Below, one piece after another: positions 1 to 9,256 of a stretch of 64,000 nucleotides of DNA. The DNA is from JBEVJK01 sp963791325. GTDB lineage: Bacteria > Pseudomonadota > Alphaproteobacteria > Rhizobiales > Rhizobiaceae. The DNA is taken from the NCBI GenBank assembly GCA_963791325.1, contig CAWBRU010000023.1, forward strand, positions 342,190-406,189, written 5' to 3'. The notes under the pieces were generated by a model that saw only the letters and a program-made list of their open reading frames with translations, was not told where the DNA came from and did not search any database. The position numbers and the translations under genes are program-made. Position 1 is the first letter of the stretch. The number at the start of each line of letters is the position of its first letter.

Positions 1-967
1 CACCAAAGATCATCTTCGATGAAGAAATATCCGAAATGGTCGATAGACACTGATAAGATTGCAGCGACTTTAAGCCAGTCGTTATTATCGACAGCAGGAG
101 TCGGGCAAGTGGGAACCGCGCCCCTATTCGGTGGTTGACTCAAACTTGTCTCCTCGGAGGGCATAGTGGTCTATCTAAGTGCCGGCAATTAGTCTAACGG
201 AAAGCTGACCCAAGATCCCATGATAGTGCCACTCGGCTCTCCCGGCAAGGAAAGAAGCCAATAGTTAGGTAGAACAGCTCTTTAGGAATCGAGAAAGCGG
301 TATCGGTGATAACCGACTTGCAATGAGCGCCTCATTCTCGGCCGCCGGCCAACAGCGGTTTTGTTGAGCGCCTCCTACTGGTCCGTCAAGTACAGTCACA
401 TGTCCGGCTTCGGCACAGGGCCGCTCGCCCACGAATTTCGGGACCGGATTCACTCGGTTCAGCGTGCGGTCTGAGCGTGTCCCCGATCCCGAACCGGATG
501 AAAGGATAGCGGATGGCCAGGCACTCAGGAGCAACTGCGAAGCAGCTTAGGTTGAGCTGCTCGCTTCGCAGGGACGGGTTTCGGAGAAGCAGCTAAGGGC
601 TCAATAGTGGGGCGGATGAGCACTGGGTCCAGCGAATCTGAACCCGCCAATGAGTCGCGGCGGTATACTGCCGCGGATTGGAGAAGGGGACCCATGCTCG
701 CACTTCAGATTCACCCTGTGGCGCGATTGATCGGTAGCACTTGTTCCGCAGCGAAACAAACACATGACGGCCCGCGCGAGGTGCAGCATCCACTCTCTCT
801 GAGCGGCGTATCTGATTCGTCGGGCGGCACTTGAGCCGGCCCGGACTATTTGCTAAACAGGGAGATCGCGCCTGCCCGGTTGTGACTTACGACCCTTTGA
901 TGTGCCGACATGGGACTACCGGTGACGCACCATATGAGATACTGAGGCTGCGTTAGGATGTCGCGCC
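1..967. other. No confident gene upstream of the DAP cluster
   Basis: No open frame here looks like a real protein. One plus-strand frame is open from the window edge to a TGA at 136-138 (45 codons) and could be the tail of a gene that starts outside the window, but I do not recognise it. The short minus-strand frames between 265 and 800 have arbitrary composition. The stretch just before 968 presumably carries the promoter for the biosynthetic cluster; I see no clear -35/-10 pair. Confidence 0.5.
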
Positions 968-1936
968 ATGATTATCGAATCGCCCTTAGAGATGGTTTTT
1001 CGCGACTTGTTTTATCATCTCCGCGCCTTTGCGCAGGGCCATGACGTATTCCTGAAGCTCGAGGGATTCAATGTATCCGGCTCCATCAAGATGAAGACAG
1101 CAATAGGTCTCATTGAGGATCTGGAACGACGCGGCGTTGGTACGCCGCATGAAACTGTCATCGTGGAATCGTCGTCGGGAAATCTTGGAATAGCTCTTAG
1201 CCTCGTCTGCGCAATCAAGGGCTATAAGTTCATCTGTGTCACGGATTCCAACTCCACCCGGGCCAATATCAGAGGAATGGAGCTTTACGGAGCTACAGTC
1301 CTCGTCGTCGAGGAACGGGATGCCGATGGCGGCTTTCTCGCTAACCGATTCAAAGCTATAGATGGCATTCTAAAAGCGGAGCCGAAGGCCGTCTGGCTCA
1401 ACCAGCACGCTAATATAGCCAACAAGAATGTTCACGCCGCTGAAACGGCTAGTGAGATTGCCAGCGAATTCGAAAAGGTGGATTGGATTTTCGTGGGGGC
1501 CGGAACCACCGGCACGCTCGCCGGAATTTGTGAACGCCTTCGTCATGAGTTTCCGGAAATCAGGATTGTGGCAGTCGAACCTACGGGCTCCGTTACGTTC
1601 GGAGGCAGCCCCGGTAAGCGGAATATTCCGGGTATCGGAACGAGCGCGCGCCCGAAACTAGCGGGCCTGTGCGATCCGGACCGGATCGTCGCGATTGACG
1701 AAGCGACAACCGTCGAAACGTGTCTGTCGTTCGTGCGAGATTACCATTTGCTTGTTGGCGGGAGCACAGGAACCGTGCTTGCCGCCGTGCATAAGCTGGC
1801 CTCGGAGTTCGTGTCCGGGGACACCATTGTTGCCATTTCCGCAGACCTTGGCGACAAGTATCTAGACACTGTATACAACCCTACCTGGGTGCAGGACGTC
1901 ATTGCACCTCAGGCCAAGGCAAGCACAGGGGAATAA
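968..1936 (+). CDS. sbnA: SbnA-like 2,3-diaminopropionate biosynthesis enzyme
   Basis: This is a 322-residue PLP enzyme of the cysteine synthase family. It most resembles SbnA, which condenses O-phospho-L-serine with L-glutamate to N-(2-amino-2-carboxyethyl)-L-glutamate, the first step to L-2,3-diaminopropionate. The PLP lysine is K41 in SGSIKMKTA. The substrate loop reads SSSGNLG, and the glycine-rich phosphate-binding loop reads GAGTTGT; a second glycine-rich stretch, GGSTGT, lies near the C-terminus. Length matches the roughly 325 residues of the family. The SbnB-like gene starts 3 bases after the stop, so the two are surely co-transcribed. Family membership alone would also allow a cysteine synthase; the SbnB partner decides for the DAP role. 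Inferred cytosolic. Confidence 0.88.
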   Translation: MIIESPLEMVFRDLFYHLRAFAQGHDVFLKLEGFNVSGSIKMKTAIGLIEDLERRGVGTPHETVIVESSSGNLGIALSLVCAIKGYKFICVTDSNSTRANIRGMELYGATVLVVEERDADGGFLANRFKAIDGILKAEPKAVWLNQHANIANKNVHAAETASEIASEFEKVDWIFVGAGTTGTLAGICERLRHEFPEIRIVAVEPTGSVTFGGSPGKRNIPGIGTSARPKLAGLCDPDRIVAIDEATTVETCLSFVRDYHLLVGGSTGTVLAAVHKLASEFVSGDTIVAISADLGDKYLDTVYNPTWVQDVIAPQAKASTGE

Positions 1937-1939
1937 GGC

Positions 1940-2956
1940 TTGGCAACAGCGCCGATCTTTTACGTTGTCCCCGGCTCGGCGGTTAAGAAGGCAATAGATG
2001 AGAACCGTCAAGGCGTTTTTGAAACGGTGGAGGCAGCATACCGTTGCCACGCCTCTGGTGAATCCGTAAACCCTGCCAGTTATTTCCTTCGCTACCCCCA
2101 CAATCCCGCTGCCCGCATTATTGCCCTGCCGGCACATCTTGGTGGTAAGGTTAATAAGAGCGGCATCAAATGGATTTCCAGCTTTCCTGCCAACAGGACC
2201 AGCAATCTCGCCCGCGCGTCGGCAGTTCAGATTTTGAACGACCCCACGACAGGCTATCCGCTGGCTTGCCTCGAGGCTTCTTTGGTGAGTGCGACGCGGA
2301 CCGCCGCTTCTGCCGCACTGGCAGCCGAACATCTTTCGCCTATACCTTTTCAATGCACACTGAGCGTCATTGGCACCGGGATTATTGCCCGTAGTACGAT
2401 CGAGTGGCTGATATTTCGAGGTTGGAAGTTCCACAGAGTCAGTCTGTACGATATCGATCGAAGAGAGGCAGAGCAATTCGCGACGTGGCTGCAAGATCAG
2501 CAGGGCCTCGCGGCGGAACTGCATTGCAGCCCGGAGGACGCACTGAGATCGGCCTCTCTCGTTATAGTCGCCACCACCGCACTTGAGCCCTACCTCGCCG
2601 ATGAAAGCTTGTTCGCGCACTCGCCTACAGTGTTGCACATATCATTACGAGACATAGCAGTAAACCTGATCTTGGAATCACAAAATGTTGTCGACGATAT
2701 CGATCACTGCCTTCAAGCCAACACTTCATTGCATCTGGCAGAAAAGGCGCGAGGGGACAGAGGCTTCATCGACGGCACCTTAGTGGATGTTTTGGACGGA
2801 AGGCTTGAGCGGGACTTAGACAAAGCGCGCATCTTCTCACCATTTGGGCTGGGCATTCTCGATATTGCGGTAAGCGATTTCATTCTTCAGGAGACAGTGA
2901 CGTCCGGCACAGCGCTGGCACTGCCGGACTTCTTCAGCAATTCCGTCCGATGGTGA
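1940..2956 (+). CDS. sbnB: SbnB-like N-(2-amino-2-carboxyethyl)-L-glutamate dehydrogenase
   Basis: This 338-residue protein belongs to the ornithine cyclodeaminase/mu-crystallin family. In the SbnB branch it oxidatively cleaves the SbnA product to L-2,3-diaminopropionate, 2-oxoglutarate and NADH. The NAD-binding Rossmann motif reads IGTGIIARS in the middle of the protein, preceded by the substrate region containing GGKVNKSGIKW. The start is TTG at 1940, giving a 3-base gap to the SbnA-like gene; the next in-frame starts would remove the conserved N-terminus. Length agrees with known SbnB (about 336). It is the second gene of the cluster and supplies the monomer proposed for the Pls-like synthetase downstream. 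Confidence 0.87.
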   Translation: MATAPIFYVVPGSAVKKAIDENRQGVFETVEAAYRCHASGESVNPASYFLRYPHNPAARIIALPAHLGGKVNKSGIKWISSFPANRTSNLARASAVQILNDPTTGYPLACLEASLVSATRTAASAALAAEHLSPIPFQCTLSVIGTGIIARSTIEWLIFRGWKFHRVSLYDIDRREAEQFATWLQDQQGLAAELHCSPEDALRSASLVIVATTALEPYLADESLFAHSPTVLHISLRDIAVNLILESQNVVDDIDHCLQANTSLHLAEKARGDRGFIDGTLVDVLDGRLERDLDKARIFSPFGLGILDIAVSDFILQETVTSGTALALPDFFSNSVRW

Positions 2957-3071
2957 ACCAATAAGGAAGGTTCAGTCACCTATTTTCTCATGTAAGATAC
3001 GCCGCAAGCATGGAGCAACTGGTTGGACTATCTATTCTGAAATTCGGGCGCGCTGGAGTATCGAAGGCATC

Positions 3072-4130
3072 ATGTCTATGTCCCGTGTGTGGAGCTGCAA
3101 TGAGTGGGATCCGCTCGAGGAGGTTATCCTGGGCAATCCTCTGAAGGCTCGATATCCGACAGCAGATCTAAGCACCCAAATGGCAGAATTCCCTGATCGC
3201 TCGCTGGGTGACATTCCCAGCGGTCCTTTTCCGCAACGTATCATTGAAGAGACGGATGAAGATCTAGACGAGTTTAAGGTGGTTCTTGAGAAGGAAGGCG
3301 TCAAAGTAAACCGTCCTGAGATCTGGCCCCATGATCGGGCGTTCTCGACTATTGTTTGGAAATGCCAGGGGTATTACAATTATTGTCCACGAGACATCAT
3401 GCTGGTGATTGGTGACCAGATCATTGAAACGCCGAATGTCATTCGGAGCCGATCGCAGGAGACTTTCAGCTACCGGGCTCTTCTCGTTGAATACATGAAT
3501 TCGGGGGCGCGCTGGTATAGCGCGCCGCGGCCGATGCTTTTGGACTCGCTGTTCGAGGGCGTCGATCTGGAGAGGCCTACGCCACGCAACGATGAGCCGG
3601 CGTTCGATGCGGCAAACGTGTTACGTTTAGGCCAGGACTTGATCTATCTCGTGAGCTCCACCGGCAACGAAATAGGTGGTTACTGGTTGCAGGGAATACT
3701 GGGTGATGGATACCGGATCCACTTTCTCAGAGATGTTTATTTCGGCAGCCACATCGACTCGACTCTGGTGGCTCTGCGCCCCGGTTTGGTTCTTTGTAAT
3801 CCAGCTCGTCTCAACTCCGAAACGCTGCCACCCGTCTTGAAGCAGTGGAACGTGATCTACAGCCCACCAATGGAGAATACCAGCAGGCATGATGCCGATT
3901 ACATTTCCAAAAGCATCGGCAGCGACTGGATTGATATGAATGCGTTCAGCATCAGTCCGGATCTGGTTGTCGTCGACAGAAATCAACTCTCGCTTATCAA
4001 GCTTCTGGAAAGGCACGGTCTTAACGTCATCCCGTTGAGATTGCGGCATTCTAAGATGTTGGGGGGAGGTCCCCATTGCGTTACCTTGGACATTAGGCGC
4101 CGAGGGAAACTGCAGCGGTACTTTGACTAG
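3072..4130 (+). CDS. Arginine:X amidinotransferase (AGAT/StrB1 family)
   Basis: This is a 352-residue glycine/inosamine-type amidinotransferase. It takes the amidino group from L-arginine onto a cysteine and passes it to an acceptor amine, releasing ornithine. The catalytic triad is visible: Asp179 in FDAANV, His227 in GSHIDST, and the nucleophile Cys336 in GGGPHCVTLDIRRRG, which matches the family signature closely. Length is close to bacterial StrB1. The acceptor cannot be read from the sequence. The neighbours (DAP synthesis upstream, Pls-like synthetase downstream) make the beta-amino group of DAP, or the finished polymer, the likeliest acceptor; that is inference. A 115-base gap separates it from sbnB, so it may have its own start site but probably shares the operon. 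Confidence 0.88.
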   Translation: MSMSRVWSCNEWDPLEEVILGNPLKARYPTADLSTQMAEFPDRSLGDIPSGPFPQRIIEETDEDLDEFKVVLEKEGVKVNRPEIWPHDRAFSTIVWKCQGYYNYCPRDIMLVIGDQIIETPNVIRSRSQETFSYRALLVEYMNSGARWYSAPRPMLLDSLFEGVDLERPTPRNDEPAFDAANVLRLGQDLIYLVSSTGNEIGGYWLQGILGDGYRIHFLRDVYFGSHIDSTLVALRPGLVLCNPARLNSETLPPVLKQWNVIYSPPMENTSRHDADYISKSIGSDWIDMNAFSISPDLVVVDRNQLSLIKLLERHGLNVIPLRLRHSKMLGGGPHCVTLDIRRRGKLQRYFD

Positions 4131-4230
4131 GTGTTACTTTCATTTTGTCTCTGGGCTGGTATAAGGACTTGGGAGCCAAAGACTCACATACGTCAACGTT
4201 CAGCTTACATGGATCACGTGGGGGAACATT

Positions 4231-7200
4231 TTGGCGCTGACAGCTATTCTGCTGGTGATCGCATTTGGTCTGATATATGCGGCCTGGAGGCGGTACCTCT
4301 GGGCGGCGAGGGAGGCAGCAGAGCAGCCAAAGGACACTTGTCCGTATAGCTTGACTGATGTCTTCGGCGACCGTCCATTCGCGAGTGCACCTCACCAACA
4401 GGGCGTTCGATGGCTCACGGAAGTGTTCAGCCGCTCCGCCGAGAAGTACCCCGATTATACGGCCTTGCAGATTCCCCACAGCGGAGAGTCGCTTACGTTC
4501 GCCGAGCTCGATGCGCAGGCGGAAAAGGTGGCCGCTGCGGTACAGCCATTGCTGACGGGGGCGGACCAGGTGGTTGCCGTTGCCATGTCGCAAGATAACT
4601 GGCAGATCGTCGCCGCTCACCTCGGCGTGCTCAGGGCTGGCGCTACGCTGGTCGTGTTTGATACCACCCTGCCCGAGGCGTTCATTGCCCATATGATCGA
4701 GGACACGCGGCCGGTGGTCGTTCTTACGCGGGGACGCGGCAAGTTCCGAGACTTGCCAACGCTCGACGTACTGACATTGTCCGAAAGAGCGTCGAGAAGA
4801 AGTCCGCCGCCTTGGCTAGACGATCCGACCCAGCGACTCGCAACCATCTTCTATACGAGCGGGACGAGCGGAATGCCGAAGGGGGTCGAGTGCCCTCACG
4901 CTGGCTATGTAAACCTGGCACTCACTTACGCCGACTATTTCGCTCTCATCCCAGGTATGGACGCAAGCTCGCTCACGTCATCCCTGGGCTACGACGGCTC
5001 CATCTCCGAGATGTATAGTGCTTGGGTGTCAGGCTGCGCCGTCATCATGTTGACCAAGGAGGAGATTAGCGCCGGCCCTGCCCTTCTTCCCGTGCTGCGT
5101 GAAGCAGAGGTTACAGTACTTTTCTGTCCCCCGGTCCTACTTTCCACACTCACCTCCACACCGGAGGTTGATCTTCCGTATCCGTTGTGCCGATACGTTG
5201 TGCCTGCAGGCGAGGCTTTTCCCAGCGCTCTCGTAGAGCCTTGGACACGGTGCAGGCGGCAGGTTGTCAACACCTACGGTCCGACAGAGGCCAGCACCGA
5301 CACGAGTCGCCAGAATTTGCGGCCAGGAGAACCGATCACCATCGGCTCGCCGTTCCCCAACGTAACATACGTCATTCTCGGCATGGAAGAGCTCCGTCCA
5401 CTGCTCCACGGCGAAGTCGGAGAACTTTGTATCGGTGGCGTTCATCTCGCGCGCGGTTATCGTAACTTGCCGGAGCAGACTGCACGGAAATTTATCACCC
5501 ACCCCCAATTCGGCCGCCTTTACCGCACCGGCGACAGATGCAAGATCGACGTTCGAACGCAGCGCGTGCACTTCCTCGGTAGGATCGACACGCAGCTCAA
5601 AGTGCGCGGACACCGGGTCGAGGCACAGGCCGTTGAGGATATCCTGCAGACTCAGTTCAGCGAAATAGAGGCCGCTGTGCTGGATTACCAGAACGACGCG
5701 TTAGTCGCCTTCGTCATGGCACCCTCAATCTCCCCAGGAGAGCTCTCAGAGATATTAACTGCGCCGGCAGAGTGGAGCGCGCGGGTGACAGCTACCCTCA
5801 AAAAGCAACTTCCGGCGCCGTCTGTCCCGACTAGGATCTTGCTCGTAAAAAAATTCGTTTTGAACCCGGTGTCCGGGAAGATCGACCGCCAATGTTTACC
5901 GGATTTGTCGCTGCTGCCGCGCAACGGCGGCGTCGAGGCACCTCATAGAGCTGAAGACGCGGAGCTTCGTGAGGGCACGTGGCCTGACGTCGACAGGGGA
6001 ATGCAGCCAGGCTCCGTGGAAGTGCTGGCGATATGCAGGTCCGTCCTCGAGAGGCCCATCGGATGGGATGAGGAGTTCGCCGATTCCGGCGGACACTCGA
6101 TCGCCATCGCACGCCTGGCGCTTCGCTTGCAGTCCTCGGGATGGATGGTCACAGTGCGAGCGCTGCTCAGCGACTGCAATACGGCACGCAAAGTGGCGAT
6201 CCGAACGCGGCACGTTCAGTCGCCCGCCGCGGCAGCGGCACCAGTCGGCGCAAGATCCTCACCCGTCAGCGTTGGCCGCGATGAGAGTGCAGCCAAGGTC
6301 CTGTCGGTGAGCACGTTCACGAGTATTCAAATCCTATTTGTGACTTTGCTTTATTCGCCAGGATTATTGGCTCTGTTAGACCTCCTGAGCGCCGTGGATA
6401 TTGGAACGTTCTTCGCGACCGCCGGCATTTGGAGTTTCATTGTCGCCGGCCTGGGCCTGTACCTGCTCAGCCTCCTATTGCCATTCGCCTTTCTGCTCTG
6501 GGTCATGGCCATAAAGTTTTTTCTGGGCGGCAACGTCTATCGCAACAAGGTGACGCCGGGAATCTATCCCAAATGGAGCAAAATGCACTTGCGGATTTGG
6601 TGCATTGGTCGAATGGAAAGTCTGGCGCTCCGGCTTCTACGCTTCATGTACCGGAGTCCGCCTCTAATGGCATTCGTGCTGCGGCAGCTCGGCGCCACAG
6701 TCGGCAAAAATCTCCAATGCGCGTCAGACGCCCATTTCTCGGCACCTCTGGACTTAATTGCCATTGAAGATGATGTTGCCATCCAGACCGGGGTTTACAT
6801 CCAGGCGAGTAGATGGTCGGGGCAGAACCTGCTCGTCGGTCGAATCCAACTTAACAGCGGTTGCAAGATCGGGATGCGCGCCGCTATCGCCAATGGTGTG
6901 AGAGTGGGGCGCGGCAGCTGGGTCACTCCTTTCACCCCGGTATTGCGAGATGTCGGCGAACGTCAGATCTGGGAAGGCGCTCCTGCACGCCTTATCGGGC
7001 AGTGCACGGAGTTGCGGCGTACGGCAAGCGCCTGCCAGGAAGCTTACCCGTACTGGCTGACGGAGGCGTGCAACGTCTTCATGCAGATCGCAGTTTTCTC
7101 GGTGACCAACGTAGTTCCCGCCACCGTGATTCTTGGGCTTGCGCGCGATTTCGCGCCTGCTGCAGTCGGCGACGATGTCTTCGGCAATTACTTGAGCGTG

Positions 7201-8511
7201 ACGCCGCTTTACAAAATTATCGGGTGCCTAGTGCCGTACACCTTCATTACCGCCTGGCTCACCATCGTCGTTACCTCGTTGCTCGGCTGCCTCTTTATCC
7301 GTTACACCGCCGCGCCGCCAGGGCTACACAGCGCGCGCGGTTTCAGCGGTGCGCTCCTCATGTACCGCATGCATAAGCTCAACAGCATCCAGCTGCTGTG
7401 GACCTGGACGATTACAGGACAGTACTTGCGGGCGCTGGCCGGAATGCACTTCACGCGGTTGGGCGCGTCCGAATGCGACGTAATGGTTAACCTCGTCCCC
7501 GAGCTTGCAACGGCAGACGCCCAGGTGTTCTGGTCAAATGGCTGTTTCACAAACATGCTGGACTACGGCGCCCGACACCTAACGTCCCGCCGTCTCGACA
7601 TGCCTCGCAACTTTTTTTGCGGCAACAACTGCGTGGCGGAATACGGGCAATTGCCCAGCAATTTCCTCCTGGGCGTGTCGACGCCTTGCAGTGATATTGA
7701 CTTCCGGCGACAGATGCGGTCGCGCCTCGGCGAGCCGAGCGCTGTTGCAGGATGTCCCCCGCTTAAGTTTGCCAGCGCTGGGCCTGAAAACAATCAGCTG
7801 CCGACTTTTCCGCTCTTCTTGATCCGCGTTTTGCTGAACGATTTTTTTGGCGTTGGAATCCTGCGGATCGCCGAGGGGTTGATCTATACAATCCTGTACA
7901 TCTGTTTGCTGCGGATAGGGTTCGGGCCGTTCATCAGCGCGTTGCTGGCGCTGTTGCTCACCGAGGCTCTTTTGGTCTTGCTCGTCGTCGCAATCAAGAA
8001 GGCTCTTGTTGGCAGCAATTGGGGAGTGAACCACGCCACGGCCTTCTGGTCGTTGCGGCACTTCGCCTACTTTTTCGCGCAGGACTGCTTCTTCGTATGG
8101 TGCCAGGGACCTCTGAACTTTTGCGCTGGAACTGTACTTGCAAACCCAATTTTGCGGTGGATGGGATGCCAGATCGGACAGCGGACGATCGTGACTGAGC
8201 CCATGCAGTGCTCCGACTGGAACGCGGTGAAATTCGATGGCGATTGTGTGATCGACGGCTTTTTACAGTTCCACACGTTCGAAAACATGGTTCTCAAGGT
8301 GAAGCAAACTCATATCCAGGATGGGTGTACCATATCCACCGGTGCAACGGTGATGAGCGGCGTGTTCATCGAGCATGACACAACGGTCCTGCCGTTGTCC
8401 CTCGTCCTCAAGGAAACGAACCTTCGATCGGCCATCTACGAGGGCAGCCCAGCGGAACCTGTGGCCGGGTTCTCTACAGAGTGTCACCGTTCAAATGAAA
8501 TCGGACGCTAG
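4231..8511 (+). CDS. Pls-like single-module NRPS (A-T-terminal membrane domain), cationic homopolymer synthetase candidate
   Basis: This 1426-residue protein has the layout of epsilon-poly-L-lysine synthetase (Pls, about 1320 residues). An adenylation domain shows A3 FYTSGTSGMPKG (from residue 207), A5 NTYGPTEAS (347), A7 YRTGD (431), A8 FLGRIDTQLKVRGHR and A10 lysine K550. The thiolation domain has its phosphopantetheine serine at S623 in DSGGHSI. There is no condensation or thioesterase domain. After about residue 690 come roughly six membrane spans between three acyltransferase-like segments with hexapeptide-repeat character (for example from residue 821 and near 1330-1420). Such proteins elongate a homopolymer at the membrane. 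The TTG start at 4231 follows GTGGGGG and adds an N-terminal membrane helix before the A domain, which is unusual. My hand-read specificity code is D-G-S-F-V-A-T-T-D; I cannot assign a substrate from it. Confidence 0.88.
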   Translation: MALTAILLVIAFGLIYAAWRRYLWAAREAAEQPKDTCPYSLTDVFGDRPFASAPHQQGVRWLTEVFSRSAEKYPDYTALQIPHSGESLTFAELDAQAEKVAAAVQPLLTGADQVVAVAMSQDNWQIVAAHLGVLRAGATLVVFDTTLPEAFIAHMIEDTRPVVVLTRGRGKFRDLPTLDVLTLSERASRRSPPPWLDDPTQRLATIFYTSGTSGMPKGVECPHAGYVNLALTYADYFALIPGMDASSLTSSLGYDGSISEMYSAWVSGCAVIMLTKEEISAGPALLPVLREAEVTVLFCPPVLLSTLTSTPEVDLPYPLCRYVVPAGEAFPSALVEPWTRCRRQVVNTYGPTEASTDTSRQNLRPGEPITIGSPFPNVTYVILGMEELRPLLHGEVGELCIGGVHLARGYRNLPEQTARKFITHPQFGRLYRTGDRCKIDVRTQRVHFLGRIDTQLKVRGHRVEAQAVEDILQTQFSEIEAAVLDYQNDALVAFVMAPSISPGELSEILTAPAEWSARVTATLKKQLPAPSVPTRILLVKKFVLNPVSGKIDRQCLPDLSLLPRNGGVEAPHRAEDAELREGTWPDVDRGMQPGSVEVLAICRSVLERPIGWDEEFADSGGHSIAIARLALRLQSSGWMVTVRALLSDCNTARKVAIRTRHVQSPAAAAAPVGARSSPVSVGRDESAAKVLSVSTFTSIQILFVTLLYSPGLLALLDLLSAVDIGTFFATAGIWSFIVAGLGLYLLSLLLPFAFLLWVMAIKFFLGGNVYRNKVTPGIYPKWSKMHLRIWCIGRMESLALRLLRFMYRSPPLMAFVLRQLGATVGKNLQCASDAHFSAPLDLIAIEDDVAIQTGVYIQASRWSGQNLLVGRIQLNSGCKIGMRAAIANGVRVGRGSWVTPFTPVLRDVGERQIWEGAPARLIGQCTELRRTASACQEAYPYWLTEACNVFMQIAVFSVTNVVPATVILGLARDFAPAAVGDDVFGNYLSVTPLYKIIGCLVPYTFITAWLTIVVTSLLGCLFIRYTAAPPGLHSARGFSGALLMYRMHKLNSIQLLWTWTITGQYLRALAGMHFTRLGASECDVMVNLVPELATADAQVFWSNGCFTNMLDYGARHLTSRRLDMPRNFFCGNNCVAEYGQLPSNFLLGVSTPCSDIDFRRQMRSRLGEPSAVAGCPPLKFASAGPENNQLPTFPLFLIRVLLNDFFGVGILRIAEGLIYTILYICLLRIGFGPFISALLALLLTEALLVLLVVAIKKALVGSNWGVNHATAFWSLRHFAYFFAQDCFFVWCQGPLNFCAGTVLANPILRWMGCQIGQRTIVTEPMQCSDWNAVKFDGDCVIDGFLQFHTFENMVLKVKQTHIQDGCTISTGATVMSGVFIEHDTTVLPLSLVLKETNLRSAIYEGSPAEPVAGFSTECHRSNEIGR

Positions 8512-9223
8512 CACACGCGTCGTCGATCTGTTCGCCGTCATCGCGCGCGATTGCACCCCGACGCCCGCTCGTCACAGGGCGCGCGTTTTGTTTGCACCGG
8601 TCTTGCACGATCCTGACGTAATTGGGCATTGCGCGTCCGTCCTCTCAGAGCGGGAGAAATTGCGGGCGCAAAGCCTCTTGGCAAAAGGCAGCGGACCACA
8701 TTTCAAACAGCAGCGCGCGTTTCAACGCTACTGCGGTGCGCTCGCAACCAGCTCGGCGCTGCCATTGTCGCAAATCGCTTTTGCTACGACGGCGAATGGC
8801 CGTCCCTATCTCCCGGATTTCCAGGGATACTGGTTCAGCTTCTCCTCCTGTCCACTTGGATATGTCGGGGCATGGTCTTCGACACATCAGATCGGTGTCG
8901 ACATTGAAGATCAGACTACAAACCTCGAAGCGACGGAAATCGCGCAAGCGTACTTCTCAAGAGCTGAGGCGAAGACCGTTGAGGACGCCGGCGAATTGGT
9001 CCGAATGAGAACATTCTTTCAACTTTGGACGTTTAAAGAAGCAGCCCTTAAATCCATAGGAGAAGGATTGCCCTTCGGCCTCGACGCATTCCGATTCGAG
9101 TTGTACCCAAGCATCCGCATGATCGATGCGCCACGAGCTTACGGTGGACCGGAGCGATTTTCAGCCTATACAATGGAAAAGGCTAATAGCTGCATAGCGC
9201 TCGTGATTCGCAGCGGCAGTTAG
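8495..9223 (+). CDS. Sfp-type 4'-phosphopantetheinyl transferase
   Basis: A 242-residue Sfp/EntD-type transferase that moves the phosphopantetheine arm of CoA onto a carrier-protein serine. The two signature blocks are present: IGVDIED (magnesium-binding aspartate and glutamate) and WTFKEAALKSIGEG. The start chosen is ATG 8495, which overlaps the end of the synthetase gene by 17 bases; the open frame runs further upstream to 8375 but that part lies wholly inside the synthetase in another frame. Tight coupling to the synthetase indicates that S623 of its thiolation domain is the physiological target. It ends the plus-strand cluster. Confidence 0.9.
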   Translation: MKSDASTRVVDLFAVIARDCTPTPARHRARVLFAPVLHDPDVIGHCASVLSEREKLRAQSLLAKGSGPHFKQQRAFQRYCGALATSSALPLSQIAFATTANGRPYLPDFQGYWFSFSSCPLGYVGAWSSTHQIGVDIEDQTTNLEATEIAQAYFSRAEAKTVEDAGELVRMRTFFQLWTFKEAALKSIGEGLPFGLDAFRFELYPSIRMIDAPRAYGGPERFSAYTMEKANSCIALVIRSGS

Positions 9224-9256
9224 ATGTCATGCGCATCCGCCGCAAACCAGCTGAAA

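Noticed and set aside
265..534. 89-codon minus-strand frame as a gene
   Set aside because: Composition is arbitrary (serine/arginine-rich, no pattern), with no ribosome site and no neighbours to support it.
968..2956. Reading sbnA/sbnB as part of a staphyloferrin B siderophore locus
   Set aside because: No IucA/IucC-type synthetase, exporter or receptor is nearby; the partners are an amidinotransferase and a Pls-like enzyme.
8375..8494. Longer start for the phosphopantetheinyl transferase
   Set aside because: The added 40 residues lie inside the synthetase reading frame and look like noise; ATG 8495 fits the family N-terminus.
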